A stretch of DNA of 64,000 nt from Bacteroidota bacterium (lineage in GTDB: Bacteria > Bacteroidota > Bacteroidia > AKYH767-A > OLB10), in NCBI GenBank assembly GCA_016709725.1, contig JADJMG010000030.1:151617-215616 (forward strand), written 5' to 3'. The notes beneath the pieces were generated by a model, which was not told the DNA's origin, did no database searches, and saw nothing but the letters and a program-made list of their open reading frames with translations. This document shows positions 46,285 to 56,269 of the stretch, piece by piece. How positions within the stretch are numbered: the first letter of the stretch is position 1; each line of letters opens with the position of its first letter. Made by a program: the position numbers and the translations under genes.

Positions 46285-49058
46285 ATGAAATCAAGTAAGC
46301 CACTTAAAACCAATACCCCAAGTCAACGCACAAACCTTACTACTAGGTTGAGCCAAAAACAAAAAATTATTGTCGGGACTGTGATCTCTACAATGGCAAT
46401 TGTACTTATTGTTCTCGTTTATCAAACTTTCCAAAGCACCAAAGCAAATGCTGCGGTGAATGGTGATTTTCGTTCAAAGAACAATGGAAATTGGAATTCC
46501 AATGCGACCTGGGAATCGTACAACGGTACTGCATGGGTGAATGCGGGTAGTACGCCTACTTCAGCACAGAATGTAATCACCATTCGTAATGGACATACCG
46601 TTACTGTTTCTGCCAATGTAAATGTAGACCAAGTTGTTATTGAAGCGGGTGGGGTTGTTACTGTGAATAATGGCAGAACGGTTACTATTAATAATGGAAC
46701 TGGCACCGACTTTATAAATGGAGGAACTATTAACAATTCAGGTACTATAAATTTAAGTGCCAGCGCTACATTAAATCATGAGGCGAATGGTCTATATAAT
46801 CATTCACAAAATGGTGGAAGCATTCCGACCGCTACGTGGAATGAAAATGCTACCTGTGAAATAAGAGGAACAACGAGTACTGCACCTACTAATCTTGGAC
46901 AAAATTTTGGAAACTTTAAATGGAACGCAACTAGCCAAAGTAGCAATTTAGGTCTCAACACGAATATGACTATCCAAAAAGATTTTAATATTCTAAGTAC
47001 GGGATCCAGGTATTTAGGACTCACGACGAATAGTAAATCACGAACGATGACTGTAGGTGGAAACATCAATCAATCGGGCGGTGATTTTAGAGGAACCAAT
47101 AGTTCGGGTGGTGGAACCATCACCGTTACTGGAAATGTAAATCTGTCGAGTTCATGGTTCACTGTTTCGAGTGGATCGGGAGCTTGCAACATGACCATAA
47201 ATGGTGATTTAAATATTTCGGGCGGTGTGTTTTGGTCGAACGAAGATGCAACCAACAATTCAATTACAATTAGCGGAAATTATACGCAAACGGATGGAGT
47301 TTTTATTGGTACCGATTGGACGGCGGCAACTACCATTAATATTGCTGGCGATATCGCAATTAGCGGAAACGTGGGTACGAGTTATTGCATTTTAACAAGC
47401 GGTTCGGGTATGTGTACCTTTAACGTAGATGGCAATGCAAGCATCACTGGTGGAAATCTACTATTAACGGAAGATGCCAACGAAGGCATTTTAAACATCA
47501 AGAATAACTTTACTTATACAGGTGGTTACATTTGGGAGAATTCTACCACTAACGCTTGTCAAATTAATTTTAACGGTACAAGCATACAACCATGCAACGT
47601 GACTGCAAATACCTTTAACAACGTTAACTACACTGTTAAAACGGGTGCTACTTTACAAATGGAAAATGAGCCTAGTTATTTAAATGGCGATGGCATCTTC
47701 ACTTTAGAAGCAGGAGCAAAGTTGGGAATAAAATCTATCGATGGAATTACTTCGAGTGGAGCCACTGGGCATATTCAAACTGCTACTCGCAATTTTAGCA
47801 CAGGAGCCGATTATGAATATAATGGAATCTCTTTGCAGTCTACCGGTAGTGGCTTACCGTCATCCGTGAGAAACTTAACTATTAACAATGGATCCCACAT
47901 CATCCTTACCAATTCAGTAAATGCCGAAAACCAACTTAACCTATTGGTTGGAAATGTTACTACAGGAAGTAATTCCATCACATTAGGAACAAGTGATGTT
48001 TCTACGGGAACATTGTCACGCACATCGGGACATATCATTGGATCGCTACGCAGATGGGTACCCAGTGCCGTTACTACAGGCATCATTTTTCCCGTAGGGA
48101 CACCAACTTCATTTAATGGTATCATCATGGACTTCAACACCCCTCCAAATGGCGGCATCATCACATCTTCCTTCACAACAGGATTTCCTGGTGTATATGG
48201 ATTGCCAATTACAGATGCAGGCGATGTGTGTTCTACCATTGGTTCAGGCTGGTGGACACTGAGTGGAAGCAATGGCTTTAGCGGTGGAGAATACAATATC
48301 TCAACTACAGCAGAAGGATTCACTGGAATTTCTGATTACACCAAACTTCACTTATTCAGAAGAGATGATGACGCCAATGTGTGGACAGCCGAAGGAACGC
48401 ATGTAGCTGCTACTGGAAATTCAACAACACCAATAGCAAATCGAAGTGCTTTCACCTCCTTAGGACAATTCGGGATTACATCTACCAGTATAAATCCATT
48501 GCCGGTTGAAATAGTTGCCTTTGATGTGATGCCGTACAATTCATCTGCAAAAATTACGTGGACCACAGCGAGTGAGAAAAACAGTGATTACTTTGTGGTT
48601 GAAAGATCGAAAGACAATAAAAACTTTGAAGAAATTCAAAAAGTAACTGCCGCCGGAAACAGCAGCAATCCTCGCAACTATGAAGTGATGGATCGCAATC
48701 CACTGATGGGTACCAGTTACTATCGCTTAACACAAACTGATTTTGATGGAAAGCAGGAAACTTTTGACCCCAAGCCATTCAACAATTCCACATCAAATAC
48801 TGGAATAAAAATATGACGGCTAGTCCGAATCCGTTTGAAACAGATCTTCAATTAAAGTTTGAATCCGATATGACGGGTATGTTACCCATGACCATCACGA
48901 TGACCAATGGACAACTTATTTACAATGGAAATTTAAGCGTGAAACAAGGTAAAAATAGCATATCACTTCCTTTAGCAGATCAACTTAAATCGGGATCGTA
49001 TATTGTAACCATGGGCGAAGGGACTTCGAAGATTAGTACCCGAATCATTAAAAAATAA
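46285..49058 (+). CDS. Large T9SS cargo protein with G8-like repeats, broken by a -1 frameshift
   Basis: About 920 residues split at the sorting domain. The start is ATG 46285, preceded by an in-frame GTG. As in the gene at 27661, the N-terminus is basic followed by a hydrophobic anchor (IIVGTVISTMAIVLIVLVY). A G8-like region follows (GNWNSNATWESYNGTAWVN, ITIRNGHTVTVSANVNVDQV), then beta-helix-like repeats with GNINQSGG and GDLNISGG patterns, and the PLPVEIVAFDV...YYRLTQTDFDGKQE module. The last frame (from 48813) is TASPNPFETDLQLKF...GSYIVTM, a T9SS type A domain. Restoring one A in the A5 run at 48807-48811 joins them as GIKNMTASPNPFE. As sequenced, the protein would lack its export signal. 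Confidence 0.82.
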
Positions 49059-49071
49059 TAAATAAAATATT

Positions 49072-49173
49072 ACGTAACAGCCTAGGGTTTAAACCCTAGG
49101 CTGTTACGTTTAAACCCTAGGCTGTTGCGGTTTAAACCCTAGGCTGTTGCGTTTAAACCCTAGGCTTTTTCGG
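49072..49173. repeat. 38-bp perfect palindrome continuing into four 21-22-bp tandem copies
   Basis: 49072-49109 is a perfect 38-bp palindrome centred on TTTAAA, with arms reading CCTAGG and AACAG. The right arm unit TTTAAACCCTAGGCTGTTAC is then repeated in direct orientation at 49109, 49131 and 49152, the last copy diverging after CCTAGGC. It follows the T9SS gene by 13 bp and could terminate transcription. The rest of 49059-49261 has no gene. Confidence 0.85.
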
Positions 49174-49261
49174 GTTTAAAAAATGACAAACATCAACGGA
49201 ATTACCCATTCTGTATCCGTAACTTTATATGCCTTTATCTGTTAAATAGGATTATAAATCT

Positions 49262-52200
49262 ATGATAATTCGTAACGTCTCCACTTCCTTGATGGCCGCA
49301 ATGGTGGCTGTCTTTTTGGTGATGGGTGTACATTTTCAATTTCAAAAAAAACATCCCTCTCAAAATAAAATTCCGAAACGCGATCGCATGGATTTAGCGA
49401 TGCAATATGAATTTGATATTACACGAGATCCCGCTACATTAAAAGTTCCGAGAGAAAGATTATGGGCCGCTTTACGCTATGCTGAACAGCTTCGCGCGTC
49501 TTCACAAACCAATAAAGTTGCCGGTGCATTAAGTATCAATTGGCAGGAAAGAGGTCCGTCGAATGTGGGTGGAAGAACACGTGCTATCCTCATCGATAAA
49601 AATGACGTAACTGGAAAAACTGTTTTTGCGGCAAGTGTTGGTGGTGGTTTATGGAAGACTACCGATATCAATCAAACTCTTCCTACATGGACACCTGTCA
49701 ACGATTTATTTTCCAGTTTAGCCATTGCCAGTATTTGTCAAAATCCCCTCTCACCGAACACCATTTATTTTGGTACAGGAGAAGGATGGTTTAATGCCGA
49801 TGCAATTTATGGTGATGGAATTTGGAAAAGCAACGATGGTGGAAACACATTTACTCAATTAGCTTCTACTGCTAACAACGCAAATTTTAGGTATGTAAAT
49901 CAGATGGTGGTTCATCCAACTACTGGTGATGTATATGCAGCGACCACTGGAGGATTATATCGATCACAAAATGGAGGTACTACTTGGACGGAAGTGTTAG
50001 GCGCTGCCAACGGATGTACTGTAGACTTCATTGCCGACGTTGAAATTGCAGCTGACAATGCTGTGGTTGCCGCTACGGGAAATGTATTTAGTGCAGCCGA
50101 TGGGGTGTATCGATCTACTAACGGTAATGCAGGTACGTATACCAAACTAAACACAGGAGCCAATGGATTCCCTACTGCGAATTTCGGCAGAGTTGAAATT
50201 GCTTTAGCGCCAAACAATAGTGCAGTGCTTTATGCATTGACCATGGCAACAAGCTATGGAATTGGCGGTATTTATAAATCGACAAACACAGGAAGCACTT
50301 GGACCGCTTGCACCTTACCTACAGATGCAGATCCGGGAATAGGAGCCGAATTTACACGCGGACAAGCCTGGTATGATTTAACGGCTGCTGTAGATCCTAA
50401 CAATTCAAACACGTTAATTGTGGGAGGTGTTGATTTATTCAAGAGCACTAATGCTGGAACGAACTGGACACAAATTTCACATTGGTACGGCGGATTTGGT
50501 TACCAAGAAGTGCATGCCGATCAACACGCCATTGTTTATAGACCTGGATCGAGTTCAGAAGTTTATTTTGGAAATGATGGAGGAATTTCGAAATCATCCA
50601 ACGGAGGAACGACCATCGATTTTAAATCTAATAATTATAACGTCACTCAATTTTATGCATGTGCTATGCATCCCACTTTAGGCTCCAATCAATTTATGGC
50701 GGGGGCTCAAGATAATGGTACGCAACAATACAGCGTACCTGGAATGAATAATACGATTGAAGTTACAGGAGGTGACGGGGCGTTTTGCCATATTGATCAA
50801 AGTGATCCGCAGTATCAATTTTCGTCCTACGTATACAACAATATTTACCGGAGCAACGATGGAGGAAATTCATTTGCATCCATTCGAAATAGTAATACCG
50901 GTTCGTTTATCAATCCAAGTGATTATGATAACGTGAATAATGTTTTCTACGCTACCTACAGTAATGGACAATACACACGATTATTAACTGCATTAACCAG
51001 TACTACTTTTAATAATATTACCATTGCCGCTTTCAATAGTGGAAGAGTTACTTCTGTTCGCGTTTCACCTACCACCAATCATCGTGTTTTCTTTGGATTG
51101 AATAACGGAAGAATTGTGCGTGTTGATAATGCGAATACAGCAACGCCTACCGGAACTCATATTAATTCAGGATCTGGAATGCCTACTGCCTCCACGGTAT
51201 CGTGTATTGAAGTTGAGAGTGATGATGATAGTCATTTAATAGTAACGTATAGTAATTACGGTGTAAACAGTGTGTGGGAAACCAAGAATGGTGGAACCAC
51301 GTGGACTTCGGTAGAAGGAAATTTACCAGATATGCCGATACGTTGGGCGTTGTTTAATCCAACAGATAGTTCACAAGTTTTGCTTGCTACAGAAGTGGGT
51401 GTTTGGAGCACTGATGCACTTTCAGGAGGAACTACGAATTGGGGTCCATCCATCAGTGGTTTAGCCAATGTACGCACCGACATGTTACAAATTAGAAGTT
51501 CAGACAATATGATGATTGCGGCAACTCATGGTCGCGGTTTATTTTCAAGCGACACTTTCTCTCCTGCGCGTGCTGATTTTGTAGCTGATAAATTTGTAGT
51601 GTACACTGGAAAGCCCGTTAACTATACTGACGGTTCGGTGAAGAGTACTACTTGGAATTGGAATTTTGGAGATGGGTTTACCGACAATACTAAAAATCCA
51701 ACACACACTTATACTACACCGGGAGTTTATACCGTAACCTTAAATATCAACGGTGGCGGCGGAAGCTTAAGCAAAACGCAAGCAGCCTATATTACGGTTC
51801 TGCCTAACCGTGGCACGCCCTACAATTTAGTAGGTGGAGGAAATTTCGAATCCAATCCTAATGACTTTGCCGGAATATTTAACGGTGGAACCAAATGGGA
51901 AAGAGGGAATAGTGGTGTTGCTGGAAAGAATGGTGTACGCAGCGGAAGTGCGAGTTGGGTAACAAATTTAACCGGTAATTATTCCGACAACGCGAATTGC
52001 ATTCTGTATTGTCCAAATTATAATTTCTCTGCCCCTGGAACTTACACACTTCAATTCTACAAAAAAAATAGTTTTGAAATTGGATACGATGGATTGCGGG
52101 TAGAATACTCCACAAACAAAGGTGATAGCTGGACTTTATTAGGAACAACAGGGGCCAACTGGTACGACTTCGCCAACGGTGCAGGCGGTACCGCTTTCCC

Positions 52201-52933
52201 AGCAGGGGAGGCTTTCTTCAACTCCACTGCAGCGAGTTTTACTTTAGCATCCAGAGATGTAAGTTTCTTAGCGGGCAATGCTAACGTCGCTTTCCGTCTT
52301 GTTTTCAAATCGGATTTTACGGTATCCACGGCAGGAGTATCTGTTGATGACTTTGAGATCTTTGGTCCAAACAATTCACCACTGCCAGTTACATTAGGAT
52401 CCTTCATGGGTAAAGCCTTTGAATATTACAATCGTTTAGATTGGGTTACACTCTCCGAATTAAATAACGATGGCTTCTACGTAGAGCGATCGTCAGAAGG
52501 GAAAACCTTTGAAGATTTAGGATTTGTTCGAGGAAAAGGGAATAGCACCTCGGCAAACAATTATACTTTCAAAGACGAAAATCCATTGATGCAATTAATT
52601 TCCTATTACCGTTTACGTCAAGTAGATTTTAACGGAAAAGAAAATTACACCAAAGTAATTGCTCTCAAGCGCGGTGAATTATTTAATAGTCCTACTGTAT
52701 TTCCTTCTCCCTTCAAAGATCAACTTAACGTTTTATTTGAAGCATCGGGAAAACACAAACTTGTAATTTCTCTTTATAATTTAAAAGGACAACTTCTCTA
52801 CCATCAAGATGACTACTGCGAAGGAAATGTTTTTGTCATTCCGATGGGTGACTTACAACTTGCAGATGGGGTTTATGTTTTAAAGGTGGAAGATAATGGT
52901 TCGATAAGTAGTACGCGGGTGGTGAAGAAATGA
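49262..52933 (+). CDS. T9SS-exported VPS10/BNR-repeat protein with PKD domain
   Basis: A 1223-residue protein. An N-terminal hydrophobic segment (LMAAMVAVFLVMGVHF) is the export signal. It is followed by VPS10-like beta-propellers with many Asp-boxes (SNDGGNTFTQ, SQNGGTTWTE, STNTGSTWTA) and ERGPSNVGGRTRAI at the family start. A single PKD domain (WNWNFGDGFTDN, GVYTVTLNI) and a galactose-binding-like domain (NLVGGGNFESNP) come next. The conserved LPVTLGSFMGK...YYRLRQVDFNG module and a T9SS type A domain (VFPSPFKDQ, LKGQLLY, GVYVLKV) end it. It is related to the broken gene at 18512-21795, but has the T9SS tail. Role: surface-displayed glycan or protein binding, by inference. Confidence 0.87.
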   Translation: MIIRNVSTSLMAAMVAVFLVMGVHFQFQKKHPSQNKIPKRDRMDLAMQYEFDITRDPATLKVPRERLWAALRYAEQLRASSQTNKVAGALSINWQERGPSNVGGRTRAILIDKNDVTGKTVFAASVGGGLWKTTDINQTLPTWTPVNDLFSSLAIASICQNPLSPNTIYFGTGEGWFNADAIYGDGIWKSNDGGNTFTQLASTANNANFRYVNQMVVHPTTGDVYAATTGGLYRSQNGGTTWTEVLGAANGCTVDFIADVEIAADNAVVAATGNVFSAADGVYRSTNGNAGTYTKLNTGANGFPTANFGRVEIALAPNNSAVLYALTMATSYGIGGIYKSTNTGSTWTACTLPTDADPGIGAEFTRGQAWYDLTAAVDPNNSNTLIVGGVDLFKSTNAGTNWTQISHWYGGFGYQEVHADQHAIVYRPGSSSEVYFGNDGGISKSSNGGTTIDFKSNNYNVTQFYACAMHPTLGSNQFMAGAQDNGTQQYSVPGMNNTIEVTGGDGAFCHIDQSDPQYQFSSYVYNNIYRSNDGGNSFASIRNSNTGSFINPSDYDNVNNVFYATYSNGQYTRLLTALTSTTFNNITIAAFNSGRVTSVRVSPTTNHRVFFGLNNGRIVRVDNANTATPTGTHINSGSGMPTASTVSCIEVESDDDSHLIVTYSNYGVNSVWETKNGGTTWTSVEGNLPDMPIRWALFNPTDSSQVLLATEVGVWSTDALSGGTTNWGPSISGLANVRTDMLQIRSSDNMMIAATHGRGLFSSDTFSPARADFVADKFVVYTGKPVNYTDGSVKSTTWNWNFGDGFTDNTKNPTHTYTTPGVYTVTLNINGGGGSLSKTQAAYITVLPNRGTPYNLVGGGNFESNPNDFAGIFNGGTKWERGNSGVAGKNGVRSGSASWVTNLTGNYSDNANCILYCPNYNFSAPGTYTLQFYKKNSFEIGYDGLRVEYSTNKGDSWTLLGTTGANWYDFANGAGGTAFPAGEAFFNSTAASFTLASRDVSFLAGNANVAFRLVFKSDFTVSTAGVSVDDFEIFGPNNSPLPVTLGSFMGKAFEYYNRLDWVTLSELNNDGFYVERSSEGKTFEDLGFVRGKGNSTSANNYTFKDENPLMQLISYYRLRQVDFNGKENYTKVIALKRGELFNSPTVFPSPFKDQLNVLFEASGKHKLVISLYNLKGQLLYHQDDYCEGNVFVIPMGDLQLADGVYVLKVEDNGSISSTRVVKK

Positions 52934-52950
52934 CGCGAAATGCGAATGAA

Positions 52951-53114
52951 CACGAAATGCGAAAGTGCGAAGGATACGAATTACGAATCGATACGAATGT
53001 ACGAATTACGAATACGCTAATTCGCTAATACGCGAAATTCGAATTAACACGAAATGCGAAAGTGCGAAGGATACGAATTACGAATCGATACGAATGTACG
53101 AATTACGAATACGC
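52951..53114. repeat. Two-copy 67-bp direct repeat, period 97 bp
   Basis: Copies at 52951-53017 and 53048-53114 begin CACGAAATGCGAAAGTGCGA, continue AGGATACGAATTACGAATCG and end GAATTACGAATACGC. Shorter GAATACGC/GCGAATACGC copies lie between and after them. The region 52934-53207 has no credible gene; a short open frame across it is made of the repeat. Confidence 0.8.
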
Positions 53115-53207
53115 GAATACGCGAATACGCAAAATTCGAATAAAAACCCGCTGCTAACGTTGCTTAACGCTGCTTCGTTGCGTTTAGAAATCCGTATTAA
53201 GTGATCG

Positions 53208-55556
53208 TTATTTCTTCCACTTCGAAGTGCCTTTACCGTATTTGTTTTTGGATTTAGGGTTGCCTGATTTTGAAGAGGAGCCGGAAGAAGATCTGCTGGA
53301 AGATTTAGACGAACCGCCACCATGGAATTTTGAGAAGTTACCTCCTCCACCCGACTTGCTCAATTTTACTGAATTATAATCTTCAGCCAATACAAAATCA
53401 ATTTGCTTTTTCATGAGGTCGGCCGACTTCAAACGTACTTTTAACAAATCGCCTAGTTGATATACTTTTTTAGAACGATGTCCTACTAAACAATATTGAT
53501 CTTCGTTAAGTTCGTAAAAATCATCTACCAAATCACGCACACGAATTAGTCCTTCGCATTTACTGTCTACAATTTCTACATACAATCCCCACTCGGTAAC
53601 GCCAGAAATCATTCCATTAAATATTTCATCCTTTCGATCGAGCAGATACTGTACTTGCTTAAACTTGATAGAGGCACGTTCGGCTTCGGATGCTTTAATT
53701 TCCATGTCGGTGCTGTGCTTACAGGCCACTTCCAAATCGTTAGCTGCCATCGGTTTTCCTCCTGCTAAATAATGTGCCAACAAGCGATGCACCATCACAT
53801 CGGGATAGCGACGAATGGGAGAAGTGAAGTGGGTGTAGTAATCGAATGCTAATCCATAATGTCCAATATTATTTGTAGTGTACACCGCTTTGGACATCGT
53901 GCGAATCGCCAATTGTTCAATTACGTTTTGTTCCTTCTTTCCTTTCACATCTTTCATTAATTTATTTAATGAATGTGCAATTTCTCGGTCGGTATTGGTA
54001 TTCATCTTATACCCAAACTTAGAAGCGAAATTGGCAAATGTTTCCATCTTATCACTTACGGGAGTGTCGTGAATTCGGTAGACAAAGGGATACTCTTTTC
54101 CTTCTTTAATTGACAGTTTTTTTCCGATGTACTCGGCTACGCGACGATTGGCTAAGAGCATAAACTCTTCAATCAATTTATTACTGTCCTTATTTTCTTT
54201 AAGAAAAACATCGACGGGATGAGCGCGTTCATCTAACCGAAACTTCACCTCCACTCGATCAAAAGAAATGGCGCCACTGGTGAATCTATTTTTACGTAAA
54301 ATTTTTGCTAACTCTTGTAATGGAAGAATATATTCTTTCATGTCGCCTTCTTTCGTTTCAATGACATCTTGTGCTTCTTCATAAGAGAAGCGACGTTGAG
54401 AATGGATGACAGTACGACCAAACCATTCTTCCAACACTTTTGCATCCTTGTCAATTTCAAACACGGCTGAAAAGCATAATTTATCTTCACCTGGGCGCAA
54501 GGAGCAAACGTTATTACTCAACTTTTCGGGAAGCATGGGAATTACACGATCTACTAAATAGATGGACGTAGCACGATCGTAGGCTTCTTCTTCCAAGGAT
54601 GAGCTGGGTGTTACATAATGTGAAACATCGGCGATATGAATTCCCACTTCCAAGTTTCCGTTTTTCAATGTTTGAACAGAAAGTGCATCGTCAAAATCCT
54701 TTGCATCTACTGGATCGATTGTAAAGGTGGGCACCTTTCTAAAATCGCGACGTTTTTTTATTTCGGCTGCCGAAATCTTAAATGGTATTTTCTCCGCTTC
54801 TGCTTCTACGGCTGCTGGAAACTCGAGTGGGAAACCATACTCGACCAAAATGGCATCCATCTCAACGTTATTCTCACCGGGAGCACCTAATACACGAATT
54901 ATTTCTCCTTGCGGATTCTTAGCATCTTCAGGCCATTCGGTAATGCGTGCTACTGCTTTTTCTCCGTGAACTGCACCATTTAATGCATGTAATGGAATAA
55001 ATATTTCAACATTATTCTTAGCAGAGTCGCCGCTCAAAAATGCAAACTTTCCTGACACTTGCACCGTACCGACAAATTCAGCACGTGCGCGTTCCAACAC
55101 TTCAATCACTTCTCCTTCCTGACGTTTACCGGGACGTGTTGCGAACAAATTAATTTTTACCAGATCCCCTTTCATTGCGTTCTTGGTATTATTACGATCT
55201 ACCACCACATCTTCCTCAAACTCGTCACACTTCACATAGGCGTTACCGTTAGATACGATATCGATTCGTCCTTCTGCAAAATGCGACTGAGGCCAAAGCT
55301 TATACTTATAACGATCTACTTCTTGCAACACTTGATCCTGCGCCATTCCTTCGAGTATCGCAATACATGCCGCCTTTAGTTGAGCGGAATCCAGCAACTC
55401 CAATAGTTCTTTTGACTCCTCGTACAAGGGTTCCTGTTCAAGTTTCCGAATAGCCTGTTTATAATTGAGTGCTTTATAAGGGTACTCCTTAAAAACTGTT
55501 AGCAAAAGTTTTTTCAGTAGTGCGCCATGATCGGGAGATTCTTTCTTCTTTGCCAT
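53208..55556 (-). CDS. rnr: Ribonuclease R (RNase II/RNB family)
   Basis: A 782-residue 3'-5' exoribonuclease for structured RNA. Cold-shock-like domains lie at about residues 75-235, the RNB catalytic domain at about 260-600, and an S1 domain near 635-715 (FNGMISGVTEWGLYVEIVDSKCEGLIRV). The catalytic aspartates are in FTIDPVDAKDFDDALSV, the classic D-x(5)-D-x-D-D pattern. The C-terminal tail is low-complexity Ser/Gly/Lys (GGGSSKSSSRSSSGSSSKSG...KKK), as in RNase R proteins that unwind RNA. It runs opposite to the T9SS gene at 49262, with the 67-bp repeats between their ends. There is no frameshift. It lies 107 bp from folB on the same strand. Confidence 0.95.
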   Translation of the reverse strand: MAKKKESPDHGALLKKLLLTVFKEYPYKALNYKQAIRKLEQEPLYEESKELLELLDSAQLKAACIAILEGMAQDQVLQEVDRYKYKLWPQSHFAEGRIDIVSNGNAYVKCDEFEEDVVVDRNNTKNAMKGDLVKINLFATRPGKRQEGEVIEVLERARAEFVGTVQVSGKFAFLSGDSAKNNVEIFIPLHALNGAVHGEKAVARITEWPEDAKNPQGEIIRVLGAPGENNVEMDAILVEYGFPLEFPAAVEAEAEKIPFKISAAEIKKRRDFRKVPTFTIDPVDAKDFDDALSVQTLKNGNLEVGIHIADVSHYVTPSSSLEEEAYDRATSIYLVDRVIPMLPEKLSNNVCSLRPGEDKLCFSAVFEIDKDAKVLEEWFGRTVIHSQRRFSYEEAQDVIETKEGDMKEYILPLQELAKILRKNRFTSGAISFDRVEVKFRLDERAHPVDVFLKENKDSNKLIEEFMLLANRRVAEYIGKKLSIKEGKEYPFVYRIHDTPVSDKMETFANFASKFGYKMNTNTDREIAHSLNKLMKDVKGKKEQNVIEQLAIRTMSKAVYTTNNIGHYGLAFDYYTHFTSPIRRYPDVMVHRLLAHYLAGGKPMAANDLEVACKHSTDMEIKASEAERASIKFKQVQYLLDRKDEIFNGMISGVTEWGLYVEIVDSKCEGLIRVRDLVDDFYELNEDQYCLVGHRSKKVYQLGDLLKVRLKSADLMKKQIDFVLAEDYNSVKLSKSGGGGNFSKFHGGGSSKSSSRSSSGSSSKSGNPKSKNKYGKGTSKWKK

Positions 55557-55663
55557 AATGGCACGAAGGTAAGTCGTAATTAAGGCAAAACCGATAACCG
55601 CTTTGTAAAGTAATTGACAACAAAAATGCTAAAATGTTACTTCCCAAATTTAAAATGAATCCA

Positions 55664-56014
55664 TTAGCCCTTCACGATAAAAATAGCCTCTCCCAATTGT
55701 CCATTTACAGGTGGGTTGAATTTTGTAATGGCAACGGTGCAGGTAGATACATTTATAAACTGAATCTTCAATCTTTTCAAAATACGGGCGGCCACATGCT
55801 CAATCAACGCACTGGGTATGGCCATTTCTTCACGTACAATAGCATGCACGAGAACATAATCTACCGCATCTTCCAATTGATCCGAATTCATAGCGGCGGT
55901 AAAGTCGGCTTCAAAACTCACATCCACCGAAAAACGACCACCTATCTTTGATTCTTGTTTTAAACATCCATGGTAAGCATGAACAACGATATTTCGGATA
56001 TGGAGAAATTGCAT
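55664..56014 (-). CDS. folB: Dihydroneopterin aldolase
   Basis: FolB converts 7,8-dihydroneopterin to 6-hydroxymethyl-7,8-dihydropterin in folate synthesis. The 116-residue length is normal for the tunnelling-fold protein. Visible features are IRNIVVHAYHGCLKQESKIGG at the N-terminus, with the Y-H-G segment and the E of the pterin site, FSVDVSFEADF, DYVLVHAIVREE, SALIEHVAARIL and the C-terminal KFNPPVNGQLGEAIFIV. It stands upstream of rnr on the same strand, 107 bp away. Pairing of folB and rnr is not functionally meaningful. Confidence 0.93.
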   Translation of the reverse strand: MQFLHIRNIVVHAYHGCLKQESKIGGRFSVDVSFEADFTAAMNSDQLEDAVDYVLVHAIVREEMAIPSALIEHVAARILKRLKIQFINVSTCTVAITKFNPPVNGQLGEAIFIVKG

Positions 56015-56210
56015 ACTGCGAAAATAGAAAGAAGAAAAACATAAAAGTTATCGTTAGTACAACTAGAAGCATCAAAAAGACAACATTGCATGAAAAAAGG
56101 CTATCTAATTGGCAAAAAGGGTGTTGATTATTGAAGAGTCAATACTTTTTCAATTCAATTATCCAAATTTGGGTTATCCATAGTGTATTGTTCATATCCT
56201 ACCCTATTAT

Positions 56211-56244
56211 TTTGAGATACGGAGACTAAATTCCAATACATTTG
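56211..56244 (+). promoter_or_regulatory. Bacteroidota-type promoter of the 56270 gene
   Basis: TTTG at 56211-56214, a 22-nt spacer, and TACATTTG at 56237-56244, matching the TTTG-N-TAnnTTTG consensus. The -7 box ends 25 nt upstream of the ATG at 56270. Confidence 0.6.
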
Positions 56245-56269
56245 CTGGATAAAATTTAGAACTACCCTT

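Noticed and set aside
47811..48323. Minus-strand protein of 170 residues inside the 46285 gene
   Set aside because: It lies entirely opposite a long T9SS gene with clear domain content and has no recognisable motif; it is a shadow frame.
52965..53204. Small gene after the VPS10-PKD gene
   Set aside because: The peptide only reflects the ACGAAT/GCGAA repeat words.
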